DNA of 64,000 nucleotides from JBCCQH01 sp039024435 (GCA_039024435.1 JBCCQH010000001.1:248001-312000); one strand, 5' to 3'; positions 34,202-43,549 are shown, counted from the stretch's first letter. The notes: a model not told the origin generated them from the letters alone. Numbers and translations: made by a program.

Positions 34202-34546
34202 GAAATTCTAATTTAGGGTGACTGAAATTAAAATTTAATATGGCTAAAATATTGGTTATTTGGAACGATTCCAAACTGGGACACCAAATAATGTCCCAGA
34301 GTTCAGATTTTTGGGAGGGAAAGCGGATGATTTACGTCGCGCGTCAACGGACGGCGTTGACTTTTCTCAACGTCATTGCATCGAGAAAGAAAGCAAAATC
34401 AGTTTTGAAGTTAATTGCAGGATCTTTTGGGCGATCAGTCCCCCTCCTGCGGGGACTGCCCCAAGGGGAACCGGACTGTCCGGCCTCGCTCTGCCCGGAA
34501 ATCTTACTTATCCAGCCGGGCAGGAGCTCACACAAGCCTGCCATTC
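34202..34546. other. Hairpin-rich intergenic region
   Basis: This 345-bp gap separates two minus-strand genes and has no convincing gene. It holds five hairpins in two groups: TTTGGAA/TTCCAAA (34259-34275) next to CTGGGAC/GTCCCAG (34276-34299), then CAGTCCCC/GGGGACTG (34436-34458), CCCC/GGGG (34459-34468) and CCGGAC/GTCCGG (34471-34483). This is far more than expected and could be a structured RNA leader of the methyltransferase or a trailer of the upstream gene. No known riboswitch class is recognised. Confidence 0.5.
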
Positions 34547-35794
34547 CTATCGCAGTTGATCGGCCGGGCCTTGGGACATGGCGAGCATGGCCTTTTGCTT
34601 GCGGCCCAGGCTTTCCGAGTGCGGCGCAAAGCCCAGACCCTGCACCAGCAACTCTTTTGCCGCCTGCGGTTGCCCTTGCTGTACAAGCGTCGCCCAGGCG
34701 AGTCCGTAGACCGCCCCGGCCATCTCTGGCTGCACCCACTCGGGATGCGCGCTCAGTTCCCGCTCCAACTCCGCCAAACCGTGCAGTCCCGCGTCGGTAT
34801 CGCCCCGTTCCAGCGCTTGCCAGGCTACGGCCAGCAACAGATCGGCGTAGACCTGCTCAAATTCCGGGATGGTTTTCAGGAAAGGGTGCTCCCGCCGGGC
34901 GGCCGCGCAGCGCTGGTGGTTCCGGCGGTAATCCGGGGAGGACTCCGCGATTTGCAGCAGGGCCGCCGCGTAGCTGTGTTGGATAAATGCGTCCTCCGGG
35001 AGTGCCACCAGCGCCCGGCTCAAGTCAGTCAGCGCTGCTTCTGATTTTTGGGTCAGCACCTTTTGCCGGCCCGTATTTCCCAAGCGACCCGCCGTGTGGC
35101 GCAGCATGTCCGTGATGCGCGGACTCGGATACAGCAGATGCGCTCGCCCCAGCAAGTCAAAAGCGCGCGCTACTTCGCCATCGTCGAGGGCTTGCAGGCC
35201 CGCATTGAAGTACTGCAAGCCCGCGAGTTCGGCCAGGCTGATCTCGCGTACCCAGGAATCGCGGCGTTTTTTTCGGTGAAAAAGGGCCCGGCCCTCGCTG
35301 GTGGTTTCGATTCGAGTCCAGGAATTCCCGCGCCAGACCTCCACGTAGATGTGGCGCGGAGTTTCCAGCACCCGCACCCGCTCACCCCGGCGGCGCAATA
35401 CCATCGCCGTAAGGGCGCTGCTGCTGACACAGTTGAATTCGCGGTGGCGCAGCGCATCCCCAAAGCTGGCCACTGCCCGGTACTCGCGGAAAAATGCCCG
35501 CCGCAACCGCTGAAAAGTCGGGGCTACCGGGAGGCGATCCACCAGGTCGTTGGTAAGAAAGTTTTGGAGGGCGGCTCGCTCGGCCGCCGCTTGCGGAGCA
35601 CCCGCCGAGAAAAACAGCTCCACCGGATCGGAAAGCTGATCGTGGTGCCAATCCCGAAAGCGTTGCGCCTCCTGCGGAGAGTCAAAATGGATCTGATGCG
35701 GTTGCAAATCGAGGATCTGCCCGAACAATTGAACGGCAAAAAAAAGGAGCCCAAACAGGATCCCGCCGAGTCTGAAAGATGGGATTCGCTTCAT
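34547..35794 (-). CDS. Secreted transglutaminase-like protein with TPR-like repeats
   Basis: This 415-aa protein has a signal peptide (LGGILFGLLFFAVQLFGQ). Residues about 95-160 form a transglutaminase/cysteine-protease-like core with Cys122 in FNCVSSSALTAMVLRRRGE and His148 in PRHIYVEVW; the third position (RIETTSEG) has Glu where Asp is usual. From about residue 200 on, the protein is helical with TPR-like spacing (AFDLLGRAHLLYPS, AALLQIAESSPDYRRN). It probably acts in the periplasm. The ATG at 35794 gives the signal peptide directly; the frame is open for another 115 codons upstream without protein-like character. Confidence 0.78.
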   Translation of the reverse strand: MKRIPSFRLGGILFGLLFFAVQLFGQILDLQPHQIHFDSPQEAQRFRDWHHDQLSDPVELFFSAGAPQAAAERAALQNFLTNDLVDRLPVAPTFQRLRRAFFREYRAVASFGDALRHREFNCVSSSALTAMVLRRRGERVRVLETPRHIYVEVWRGNSWTRIETTSEGRALFHRKKRRDSWVREISLAELAGLQYFNAGLQALDDGEVARAFDLLGRAHLLYPSPRITDMLRHTAGRLGNTGRQKVLTQKSEAALTDLSRALVALPEDAFIQHSYAAALLQIAESSPDYRRNHQRCAAARREHPFLKTIPEFEQVYADLLLAVAWQALERGDTDAGLHGLAELERELSAHPEWVQPEMAGAVYGLAWATLVQQGQPQAAKELLVQGLGFAPHSESLGRKQKAMLAMSQGPADQLR

Positions 35795-36121
35795 AAACGA
35801 CTTTGTTTGTTCATCTCGTGCTACCTTTCCGACACATAAATTTAACATTAAATTAATATAAAACCAAGTTGGAAATGGCGGCACCGTTTGGGAAACTTTT
35901 TTGGCTCTGTGGGCCCGTATCCCCTGCTTCAGAACGATCAACGGCGAATCCCGCAGGTAAGCAACCGGGAGCCAGTTCGCTTTTGGCGTTGTGAATGACC
36001 GTTGTCTTTCTTTTTCAAAGGATAAGGGTTCGACGGTGCCTTCTGCACCTGCCTCGGCCCCGGTTAATGGGCCCGGAGTCTGCCCCGTCGGGAGAGGAGC
36101 AATTTTTATTAGCTTTACCGC
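35795..36121. other. Divergent intergenic region
   Basis: This 327-bp gap lies between divergent genes. The left part is AT-rich (ATAAATTTAACATTAAATTAATAT near 35837-35860, shown here only by its ends) and suits a promoter for the minus-strand gene. The right end carries TAGCTTTA (36110-36117), a one-mismatch -7 box four bases before the ATG at 36122. No gene or riboswitch is recognised in between. Confidence 0.45.
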
Positions 36122-37066
36122 ATGTCCCGCGGCATTCACATATCAGTCGTCATTCCCATCCACAACGAAGAGGAAAACATTCCCCTGTTGCACACGCGCC
36201 TGACGGATGTCCTCGCTGGGATGGAAGTGGGCTATGAATTGGTGTTTGTGAACGACGGCAGTGGGGACCGTTCACTGGTGGCGATTCGAGCACTCGCACA
36301 ACTGGATCCAAGGGTCAAGTACATTGACCTGAGCCGCAACTTTGGGCACCAGATCGCCGTAACGGCGGGGCTGGACCATTGCCGGGGCGAAGCCGCCGTT
36401 ATCATCGATGCGGACTTGCAGGACCCGCCAGAACTGATTCGGGACCTCTACGCCCGCCACCGTGAAGGATTCGAAGTGGTCTACGCCAAGCGGCGGTCCC
36501 GAAAAGGCGAAAGCGCGCTCAAGAAGCTCACCGCGCGGTGGTTTTATCGGCTGATGCGGCGCCTCACAAACATTGATATTCCGCTGGATACCGGTGACTT
36601 TCGGATCATTGATCGGAAGGTCATTGAGGTCCTTAAGCAGATGCCGGAGCAAAACAAGTTCCTCCGGGGGCAGATCAGTTGGGCGGGTTTTCGGCAGACT
36701 TACGTGGAGTACGACCGGGAGGAGCGCCACGCCGGACGGACCAGCTACACCTACGCCAAGATGTTTCGCTTTGCCCTGGACGGCATTACCGCTTTTTCCG
36801 AAGCGCCGTTGCGTTTCATCACCGCGGTGGGGTTCATCGTCTCCGGAATAGCTTTTCTGCTGATCATTTACTCTCTGATCTCTTATTTCTTTTTGCAGGG
36901 GTATGTGCGGGGCTGGGCTTCGCAGATGATCTCCATGCTCTTCATCGGGGGGATTCAGTTGATCGGGATCGGGATCATCGGCGAATACATCGCCCGGATC
37001 GGCGCCAATGTCCGGCAGCGTCCGGTGTACGTGGTGGCCGAGGAAAACCTGGACGAAGAAGAATAA
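36122..37066 (+). CDS. Family 2 glycosyltransferase (GtrB/dolichyl-phosphate mannose synthase-like)
   Basis: This 314-aa inner-membrane enzyme has an N-terminal GT-A catalytic domain: SVVIPIHNEEENIPLL, ELVFVNDGSGDRSL, LSRNFGHQIAVTAGLDH, AVIIDADLQDPPELI (metal-binding DAD) and LDTGDFRIIDRKVIEVL. Two C-terminal membrane helices follow (residues about 233-258 and 270-290), with GIGIIGEYIARIGANVRQRP between them and the tail. Relatives load a sugar on undecaprenyl phosphate for later transfer to glycolipids or proteins. It stands alone here, so the sugar cannot be named. Confidence 0.92.
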   Translation: MSRGIHISVVIPIHNEEENIPLLHTRLTDVLAGMEVGYELVFVNDGSGDRSLVAIRALAQLDPRVKYIDLSRNFGHQIAVTAGLDHCRGEAAVIIDADLQDPPELIRDLYARHREGFEVVYAKRRSRKGESALKKLTARWFYRLMRRLTNIDIPLDTGDFRIIDRKVIEVLKQMPEQNKFLRGQISWAGFRQTYVEYDREERHAGRTSYTYAKMFRFALDGITAFSEAPLRFITAVGFIVSGIAFLLIIYSLISYFFLQGYVRGWASQMISMLFIGGIQLIGIGIIGEYIARIGANVRQRPVYVVAEENLDEEE

Positions 37067-37174
37067 GAACGCACTCGCGGTCGGTTAACCCTCATTTTTT
37101 GCACATTCTGTAAAATCATCTTTCAACCGCCGAACCATTCGCCCGGCATTCCGTTCCTAGGGGAAAGGTAGTAC

Positions 37175-37468
37175 ATGAAGAAGCTTGAAGATCTGCTGGA
37201 AGAATTTCTCCGCGACCCACACTCGCTGGGTCGCACGTTTTCGAATCCCCTTTCCTTTCCCGAAGAATTTATGCTCAATCGCTTGGAAGATGACTTGAGC
37301 CGGCGGGTGCATGCGTTGCTGGATTTGGCCCTGGCAGGTTCGGCGGAAATCTTTCTGAACGCGGAACAGCGCAAGCAGGTCATGGAGCTGTCCCGTTTCC
37401 AAAAAAGCGTACGGCAACTGCTGCAAGAACGAGGCAGTTTGCTGGAAGGTGCACAGAGTATGAATTGA
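37175..37468 (+). CDS. Hypothetical helical protein, 97 aa
   Basis: This is a soluble, helix-rich acidic/basic protein: MKKLEDLLEEFLRDPHSLG, then EEFMLNRLEDDLSRRVHALL and EQRKQVMELSRFQKSVRQLL. No signal peptide, membrane segment or motif is seen. The amphipathic helices could dimerise. It lies 108 bp after the glycosyltransferase and 80 bp before the rhomboid gene on the same strand. No family recognised. Confidence 0.6.
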   Translation: MKKLEDLLEEFLRDPHSLGRTFSNPLSFPEEFMLNRLEDDLSRRVHALLDLALAGSAEIFLNAEQRKQVMELSRFQKSVRQLLQERGSLLEGAQSMN

Positions 37469-37548
37469 GCGGCGGGGAGAATCCATTTCCCCGTAAACCA
37501 CCTTTTTTCTCTGCCCATATTTCCGTCCTGGTGTTGTATATTGGTCCC

Positions 37549-38112
37549 ATGAAGATCACCTTCGATTCTCCAGTGGTACTGAGTTTTGCCTTCATTTCAC
37601 TGGCGGTGCTGGTGCTTTCCGAAACCGTATTTCCCGGTTTTGCCGAAAACTACTTTGCGACCGGTGGCCGCTTCAATCCGGGCAATCCCCTGCATTATTT
37701 CCAGTCGGTGTCCCACGTATTTGGCCACCGCAACTGGGAGCATCTGATTTCGAACTTTTCCTTCATCCTCGTGGTCGGTCCGATTCTGGAAAAGAAATAC
37801 GGCGCGAAAAACCTCATCATCATGATTGCGGTGACGGCGGTGGTGACGGCAATACTGAATGCCCTGTTTTTCAATACCGGTCTCTACGGAGCCAGCGGAA
37901 TCGTGTTCATGATGATTCTGCTCGGGTCCCTGGTCAATTTCCGGTCGGGGACGATTCCGCTGACGTTTATTTTGATCCTCGTGTTGTACCTCGGGCGCGA
38001 GATCTATGCCGCAATAAGCCAAAAAGATCAGATTTCGCAATTTGCCCACATCGTTGGTGGCTTGTGTGGGATGCTTTTCGGCTTCGGGATGTCCGGGGCA
38101 AAGGCCAAATAG
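37549..38112 (+). CDS. Rhomboid family intramembrane serine protease
   Basis: This 187-aa protein has six hydrophobic segments. The catalytic pair is visible: Ser116 in GLYGASGIVFMM (GxSG) and His167 in QFAHIVGGLCGMLFG. The support motif HRNWEHLISNF, with His65 and Asn69, lies in the second helix as in GlpG-like proteases. Such enzymes cut membrane proteins inside or next to their helices. The ATG at 37549 begins directly before the first helix; upstream codons look non-coding. Substrates unknown. Confidence 0.9.
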   Translation: MKITFDSPVVLSFAFISLAVLVLSETVFPGFAENYFATGGRFNPGNPLHYFQSVSHVFGHRNWEHLISNFSFILVVGPILEKKYGAKNLIIMIAVTAVVTAILNALFFNTGLYGASGIVFMMILLGSLVNFRSGTIPLTFILILVLYLGREIYAAISQKDQISQFAHIVGGLCGMLFGFGMSGAKAK

Positions 38113-38192
38113 CCGGAACCCTCACCGGAAGATCCCGTACCGCCAATTGGACCGCTCCACAATCAGAATCCATTCGCAACCGTTATTGCAAT

Positions 38193-38735
38193 ATGAAAAT
38201 ACCGCCCAAGTACCGCGCCGCTTTGTTTGCCCTCAGTCTTTTTACCCTGTTGCTCCTGCTTACCTGGATGCCGGAAGCCGATGCTGACGAAAGAAACGCT
38301 TTCCGTCGGGTGTGGCCGGTCGAGGTGGAACTGCGGGCGGATCTCTCCGGGCTCACCGTCCCCAATACTGTCGTCCAGGACACCTTGGCTTGGTACACTG
38401 AGCGCCTCAATCGGTCGGTTCCGGGGTTGCGCAGTTCCTGGCGCTACGAGTATTGCTGTGATCCTGATCCCAACGATGCCAGCGATACCCGCGAATTTCG
38501 CAGTCGCTTGACCCTGGAATTTACCCGTGCAAACACCCACCAAGTTGTGCTTCGGCAAATGATCGCGGCGGGCTTTCTGCACGTAAAGGATGCCCAACGG
38601 CAAGCCGGCTGGACCTGTGGCTGGCTCGATCTGGAGCTGCCCTTGCCCGGCCAAACGAAAGCGCTCCGCTTAGAAAATGTCGGTTTTGGGATGCAGATGC
38701 GGGGCAGTCGACCGGACCATTCTCCGCGGAGCTAA
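38193..38735 (+). CDS. Hypothetical secreted or anchored protein, 180 aa
   Basis: This protein starts with a single hydrophobic segment (ALFALSLFTLLLLLTW) that is a signal peptide or anchor. The rest is polar with a Cys pair and a lone Cys (YEYCCDPDPND and GWTCGWLDL) and no recognised domain. The stop codon overlaps the start of the next gene (TAATG), so the two are translated together. It lies 80 bp after the rhomboid gene. Function unknown. Confidence 0.65.
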   Translation: MKIPPKYRAALFALSLFTLLLLLTWMPEADADERNAFRRVWPVEVELRADLSGLTVPNTVVQDTLAWYTERLNRSVPGLRSSWRYEYCCDPDPNDASDTREFRSRLTLEFTRANTHQVVLRQMIAAGFLHVKDAQRQAGWTCGWLDLELPLPGQTKALRLENVGFGMQMRGSRPDHSPRS

Positions 38736-39388
38736 TGGACGCCATCCGCCGGGCGCGTTGGGCGGGGATGGCCGCCTTGCTGGGGGCACTGGTCTCGATG
38801 GTGGCGGATACTTTGCTGCTGTACAATCCGGAAGGGGGCTATTTTGCGGGTGACTATGCTTTTCTCGCCGATTTTAGCCGGGAACGCTTGCTGTGGGGGC
38901 ACTACCTGGGGATCCTGGCCCTGCCATTGCATGCGGCGGGAATTTATCTGATTTACTTGATTTTGCAACCAGCGGGCCGCAAAATAGCTCTGGGAGCGGC
39001 CGTCCTGGGCATTTACCTCGTGTTTCCGGGAGTGGCCTACCACGCAAATGTTTATCCATTGGCCCTAGCCGGACGTTTTGGTCCGGGGGCGGTGGCGGAA
39101 ATGGTGCCTTTCAGTGAGCCGTTGGGGCTGCTGTTTGCGGGGAGTTTTCTGTTGCTCATGGCGGGACTTACCGTGCTTATTTTTCGGGGCAAAACGCTCC
39201 TCCCGCGCTGGGTGGGCTTTTTGACCCCGGCGCTGACCTATCCGGTGTGGGCGCTGCTGATCGCAGTTGCGCCGCCGTTGGGCCATTTGCTCGCCCCGAT
39301 GGGCTTCAATTTGTCGATGGCGATCTTTTTTGCCGTGTTGTTGGGCACGGGGAGTTTTCGGGAAGCATTGGCCCCTCCCCCAAAATAA
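38735..39388 (+). CDS. Seven-helix membrane protein (possibly DUF6796)
   Basis: This 217-aa protein is almost wholly hydrophobic with about seven segments. It contains LLYNPEGGYFAGDYAFL and a loop ending YHANVYPLAL, then AEMVPFSEPLGLLFAG. This resembles the DUF6796 family as I remember it, but the match is uncertain. No catalytic motif is seen. It is coupled to the preceding gene and ends directly before a strong hairpin terminator. Confidence 0.72.
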   Translation: MDAIRRARWAGMAALLGALVSMVADTLLLYNPEGGYFAGDYAFLADFSRERLLWGHYLGILALPLHAAGIYLIYLILQPAGRKIALGAAVLGIYLVFPGVAYHANVYPLALAGRFGPGAVAEMVPFSEPLGLLFAGSFLLLMAGLTVLIFRGKTLLPRWVGFLTPALTYPVWALLIAVAPPLGHLLAPMGFNLSMAIFFAVLLGTGSFREALAPPPK

Positions 39389-39421
39389 AAATCCCGCTGC
39401 GGCCAGCACAGCGGGATTTTT
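39387..39421. terminator. Bidirectional intrinsic terminator
   Basis: AAAAATCCCGCTG (39387-39399) and CAGCGGGATTTTT (39409-39421) form a perfect 13-bp stem with a 9-nt loop, bounded by A and T runs. It lies between convergent genes ending at 39388 and 39446 and should stop transcription from both sides. Confidence 0.9.
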
Positions 39422-39445
39422 ATCATCAGTTTGCGGATCTACTTA

Positions 39446-40132
39446 TCAGTTTTGACGGACAAACCGGCGGGTGACGATGCCTTTGTCCGAGAAGTACCGC
39501 AGTAGGTAAGCGCCTTCCGGCAGCGTCGAAACGTCGACATCCATGGCGTCCACGCCACGTACAGTGTGCGAGCCGAGCAGGCGGCCTTCGAGGTTGTATA
39601 CTTCAACCGTACCTTTTTCCAATGCACCATTGGTGGCGCGCAGGGTGAGGGTGCGGCTGACCGGATTCGGTCCGATTTTGATCGAATTGGCGAAGGAAGC
39701 GGGAGTGAGACTGACCGTTCCGTCGACACTGAAGATGACTTCCACCATGGTGGAAGGTTCACCGGAGATGGAGACATTGTAGGCGAGTACGCCACTGCCG
39801 ACGTCACCGGGGTTGATTTCGCAGGTAAACTTCAAGAAGCCATTCGTTCCGGCAGCAACCGGAAGCATGGTATCACCCGGATAGGCGCTGAAGTAGCAGA
39901 GGTTGTTGTCGCAAATCGAAACCGACCAGTTGGGATTCAGGGTGTTTTGCGATTGCGTCCACACCAGATCGATGTCGGTCGAGCGGTCATTGGTGAAGTA
40001 GATCGTAGCTTCTTCTTCACGGCCTTCCGTGGCGGGCAAGGTGGCATTGGTGCCGGGAGTAACCGTAAATGACTGGGCAAATCCAGCCGGCCCAAAGGCG
40101 AGCAGAACCAGTAAGAAGTAGAAATTTTTCAT
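39446..40132 (-). CDS. T9SS type A sorting-domain protein, 228 aa
   Basis: This small secreted protein has the signal peptide MKNFYFLLVLLAFGPAGFAQ. The mature part has one Ig-like domain of about 120 residues (ATIYFTNDRSTDIDLVW, with Cys in SICDNNLCYFS and LKFTCEINPGD), and then a T9SS sorting domain with IGPNPVSRTLTLRA, VYNLEGRLLG and LPEGAYLLRYF. It is probably a surface protein of unknown ligand. It is convergent with the preceding gene through the 13-bp hairpin. Confidence 0.87.
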   Translation of the reverse strand: MKNFYFLLVLLAFGPAGFAQSFTVTPGTNATLPATEGREEEATIYFTNDRSTDIDLVWTQSQNTLNPNWSVSICDNNLCYFSAYPGDTMLPVAAGTNGFLKFTCEINPGDVGSGVLAYNVSISGEPSTMVEVIFSVDGTVSLTPASFANSIKIGPNPVSRTLTLRATNGALEKGTVEVYNLEGRLLGSHTVRGVDAMDVDVSTLPEGAYLLRYFSDKGIVTRRFVRQN

Positions 40133-40270
40133 ACGTATGCGATATAGGAGATTTTCAGACTTTGAGAATATTCAAATTACCATGTGCCTTGCACATTATC
40201 AAACCTAAGATTGGTGGGGATGGGCAAATGTTGTTTCGCGACAAGCCCCACCGCCCAAATTTCGTTGGCA

Positions 40271-43200
40271 TCAGCGCTGCAATTGTACTTTTCGCGTGAA
40301 CTTTCCTTCGCGGGTGCGCACCTCGACCACGTAAAGGCCATTCGGTTGGTCGTCCAGATCGAGCACTTCTACTTGCTGGGTGACCTCGGTAAGGTGCTTG
40401 GTCAGTACTCGCTGTCCCAGCAGGGTGTACACTTCAATGTCGGCGTCTTGCGGATAGGGCAGTTCCAGATCGACATTGAGGCGGCCCTGGCTCGGATTGG
40501 GGTAGATTTCTACTCCAGTCAATGCTTGCGGGGTGATGCTCACTTGGTCGGTGACATTGAACTGGAGGCGGAGTTCGCCGCCGAAGTCCGCGTTGAAGAT
40601 GTGGAGGATGCTTCCGGTGGCGACATCGCGCAGGCGGGCGTATCCGGCTCCATCGTTATTGGCGAAGAAGCTCAGACCGTCTTCCCCGGTGTCCCAGAGC
40701 CGGAAGATGTAACAGCCCGGGCTCAACTGGAAGGTGTCGCGGTAGAGGGTATTGGCGGTGAGGAAGGGCGAGTTTTGGTAGAGGATGTTCTCGTCTGCAT
40801 CCATCAGTTGGTACTTCGTCTCGCTGACCGCATTGTTGGTGCGCCACTGCAGGAATATATTTTCCCGGTAGAGATCTGGCTGATCAAACCGCGTGTAGAA
40901 GGTGTCGTTGATGGCGTACTGATCGGCGGCGCCATTCGGATTTTCGACCCAGACTTTGAAGAGATCGGTGGCGGCACTCCAATCGACGAAGCCGAGTTCG
41001 ACTTCTTCGGTTTCCATGAAGCTGAGGTTGCCGGTCCAGGTGAAGAGGCTGTCGGCGCCGCCCGCGTTGTACTTGATATCGAGGCTGGTCAGCACGTCGG
41101 TTCCAGTGTTTTGGATGACGATTTTGGGGCGGCCGCAAATGGGGTTCATCCGGCCGTATTCCTCGCGGCGGTTGTTTGGGCTGAGGACATCGTCGATGGA
41201 AGCGTCCAGGGTGTGGGCGGGGGCTTCGTAGGAAATCAGATGGTTGGCGAGGTCCCAAGTAGGGCGCGAACCCTGGTTGTTCCAGGTATACGGCTCGCAT
41301 TCGTAGTCAATCGAGTGGGTCTGCCCCGGGGTGACCAAGGAGGTCAGTTCCAGATCTTGTTCCAGGGTAAAGCTGCCTGGGCACCAGCCCGCCCGATCAT
41401 AGATCCAGGTGCCTCCCTGGGGATAGCAGGCATTGACGTCGCACTTGTCATTCCACACCTGCCAGTTGAGGGCTTGCTGTCCGTCGACGTAGATCGAGTG
41501 CCAGCGCCGGCAGAATTCGGCACAGTTCAGGTTGCCGCCAAATCCGTGTCCGGACGTCCGGATGTGGAGTTTGACCTGGTCGGCGTTGGGGTCGATGGTG
41601 ATGGGGAGGGCCTTGACGGTGGAGTCAAATGCGTTGTGGAAGATACTGGTTTGGATCGAGTAGGAGATGGCTGAATCGGAGACGACTGAGTCGAGGTGCG
41701 AGACATACTGTCCCTGCTCGAAGATGACGTAGGGGCGGAGGTTGCGGGTAAATTGATCGGGGTGGCGCTGGGCGGGAACGACCCGCTGGTGGCCTTCCCA
41801 GTCGGCGGTGCCTTCGACCATGCCGTCATTGGTGCCGGGGGTATCGCCGATGGTCATGCCGTTGCCCTCATTGAACTCGTAGTTGAGCAGGAGGTCAGCG
41901 TAGTGGGGGTGGTTCGGATTGACCTTGCGGTGCATCCATTCATTGATGGTGGCGGAGTCGAGGGCGGCACGCCACACGCGGAATTCGTCCATTTTACCGC
42001 CGTAGTAATTTGCAGTTCCGACCCCGTTGGAGCCGAGGCGAAGGGTGGTGATGCCGGTCATATTGCGGGTGCGGCCGGTGCCACTGAACCAGGGCTGCCC
42101 ATTGGCGTAGATGGTCATTTCGCCGGTGCGGGCATCTTTTACGAAGGCCCAGTGGGTCCAGGTTGCCTGGTAGATCTCTGGAGTCGCCTGGTCATCGATC
42201 CGGTCGTAGTTGCCGCCATCGTTGCCGGCGTCCCAGTAGATACGGCCGTTGCCCCAGGGCAGGTGGACGTTCAGTACGCGGTTTCCGGAAGCGTCCAGTG
42301 CCTCAAAGCAAATGTCGTTCTGCGGTTGTTCGTCGAAGTCACCGTACTGCCAGAAGGAGACGGTCACGACACTGTCAATTGTCGAAAGGGCGGCTCCCGG
42401 TGCGAGTACGCGGTTGGTGTCCTGGTATTCCAGGTAGTGGTCCAGGTCGCGGTTGCCCACTAGCGCGGTAAACGGTGCAGCGTCGGCCTGGAGTACATTG
42501 TCGGTGCCAGGAGTGGAATTGTCGTAGCTGATATCGATGAGGACGTTGTCGGTGCCATTCCACACAAAGGGTGCGGTGAAGGCCAGCTTGTTCCAGCCGG
42601 CGGAGAGCAGGGTGTTTTGGTCGTAAACCAGGGTGAAACCGGCGTTTTCGTAGGCGGAGGTGCTCAGTGCAGCTAGGTTGGTGTGGCGCATCCGGATTTT
42701 GAGGTCGCGCAGGGGAGAGCCAACGGTAAGCGCATTGAGGCGCAATCCGGAAATGTCACCGCTGTTGAGGCCGGCACTGCTCAGTTCGCTGGCCGTCCAA
42801 AGCATTTGGCTGCGGGCGTCGGGACGGCTTGCGCCCAGGATTTCGGTGCTGTTGCTGGCGCCGCTGCCCACAATCGTTGAGTCAAAACTGATGACGGAAT
42901 CGTAGACGATGAATTGGTCCCACTGGTAATCGTAGAGAGTGTCGCCATTGATGCTTGTATCGAGCGCGAGGTAATCGGTAGTGGTGATTGTATTCACGCC
43001 GTAGGCATAGCCGCCTTGCCAAAGGCGTTCGACTTTGTAGGGGTAGCGGGGCGGAGTGCCTTCGATGAAAACAAATTCGAGGGTAACCGTGTAGCCTTGG
43101 GGGCCGGAGGTGTAGCTGGCATTGCGGTGACGCAGGGTAACTGAGTCGCGCAGCAGCGATTGGTAGTCGGTGACGTCCCATTCCCAGACCCCGGCTTTGC

Positions 43201-43549
43201 TGTAGGGCGTGATGAAGCGGGCGATCTCGATGGTTTCGAATCCGCCGCCGTCGAGTGGTCGGTCGATGTACAGCGGAGCGCCAACGTCCCAAGGATCACA
43301 ACCACCGGAAGCGCAGCCCAGGGTGTAGCGCATGATGATTTTTCGGAAGCGCTTGGTGCTATCGGGGAATCCGGCGAAGGTCTCCACGTGGGTGACTGGC
43401 CAGGTGTACTCGTCATTGACCCAGGTCATGACCCGGGTAGTGTCCCCGTTGGCCGCTTTTGCGGGGGAAGCCGCGAAAAACACCAGGGAAAACAGGAAAA
43501 GGATTCCAAAGCTTGCGAGAGGGGGGCGCAGATGAGGTCGCATATTCAA
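40271..43549 (-). CDS. PNGase F-like T9SS protein with inserted LamG domain
   Basis: This 1092-aa secreted protein contains both halves of a peptide-N-glycosidase F fold, far apart. The first half (residues about 35-195) has GGCDPWDVGAPLYID, ARFITPYSKAGVWEWDVTDY and YSVDF-like VTLEFVFIEGTP. The second (about 655-775) has NCAEFCRRWHSI and PQGGTWIYDRAGWCPG. By my alignment to PNGase F, Asp60 and Glu206 are kept (Asp88, Glu678) while Glu118 is not. Between them lie a beta-sandwich (about 230-365) and a LamG domain (about 390-545). The end is a T9SS sorting domain. It may deglycosylate or bind N-glycoproteins. Confidence 0.82.
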   Translation of the reverse strand: MNMRPHLRPPLASFGILFLFSLVFFAASPAKAANGDTTRVMTWVNDEYTWPVTHVETFAGFPDSTKRFRKIIMRYTLGCASGGCDPWDVGAPLYIDRPLDGGGFETIEIARFITPYSKAGVWEWDVTDYQSLLRDSVTLRHRNASYTSGPQGYTVTLEFVFIEGTPPRYPYKVERLWQGGYAYGVNTITTTDYLALDTSINGDTLYDYQWDQFIVYDSVISFDSTIVGSGASNSTEILGASRPDARSQMLWTASELSSAGLNSGDISGLRLNALTVGSPLRDLKIRMRHTNLAALSTSAYENAGFTLVYDQNTLLSAGWNKLAFTAPFVWNGTDNVLIDISYDNSTPGTDNVLQADAAPFTALVGNRDLDHYLEYQDTNRVLAPGAALSTIDSVVTVSFWQYGDFDEQPQNDICFEALDASGNRVLNVHLPWGNGRIYWDAGNDGGNYDRIDDQATPEIYQATWTHWAFVKDARTGEMTIYANGQPWFSGTGRTRNMTGITTLRLGSNGVGTANYYGGKMDEFRVWRAALDSATINEWMHRKVNPNHPHYADLLLNYEFNEGNGMTIGDTPGTNDGMVEGTADWEGHQRVVPAQRHPDQFTRNLRPYVIFEQGQYVSHLDSVVSDSAISYSIQTSIFHNAFDSTVKALPITIDPNADQVKLHIRTSGHGFGGNLNCAEFCRRWHSIYVDGQQALNWQVWNDKCDVNACYPQGGTWIYDRAGWCPGSFTLEQDLELTSLVTPGQTHSIDYECEPYTWNNQGSRPTWDLANHLISYEAPAHTLDASIDDVLSPNNRREEYGRMNPICGRPKIVIQNTGTDVLTSLDIKYNAGGADSLFTWTGNLSFMETEEVELGFVDWSAATDLFKVWVENPNGAADQYAINDTFYTRFDQPDLYRENIFLQWRTNNAVSETKYQLMDADENILYQNSPFLTANTLYRDTFQLSPGCYIFRLWDTGEDGLSFFANNDGAGYARLRDVATGSILHIFNADFGGELRLQFNVTDQVSITPQALTGVEIYPNPSQGRLNVDLELPYPQDADIEVYTLLGQRVLTKHLTEVTQQVEVLDLDDQPNGLYVVEVRTREGKFTRKVQLQR

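Noticed and set aside
34240..34986. Plus-strand open frame of 248 codons
   Set aside because: It starts in the hairpin-rich gap and runs antisense into the transglutaminase-like gene; the second half is Arg/Pro/Ala-rich noise.
40184..41674. Long plus-strand open frame of 496 codons
   Set aside because: It is antisense to the PNGase F-like gene; the sequence is a Val/Gly/Ala-rich mirror of that gene.
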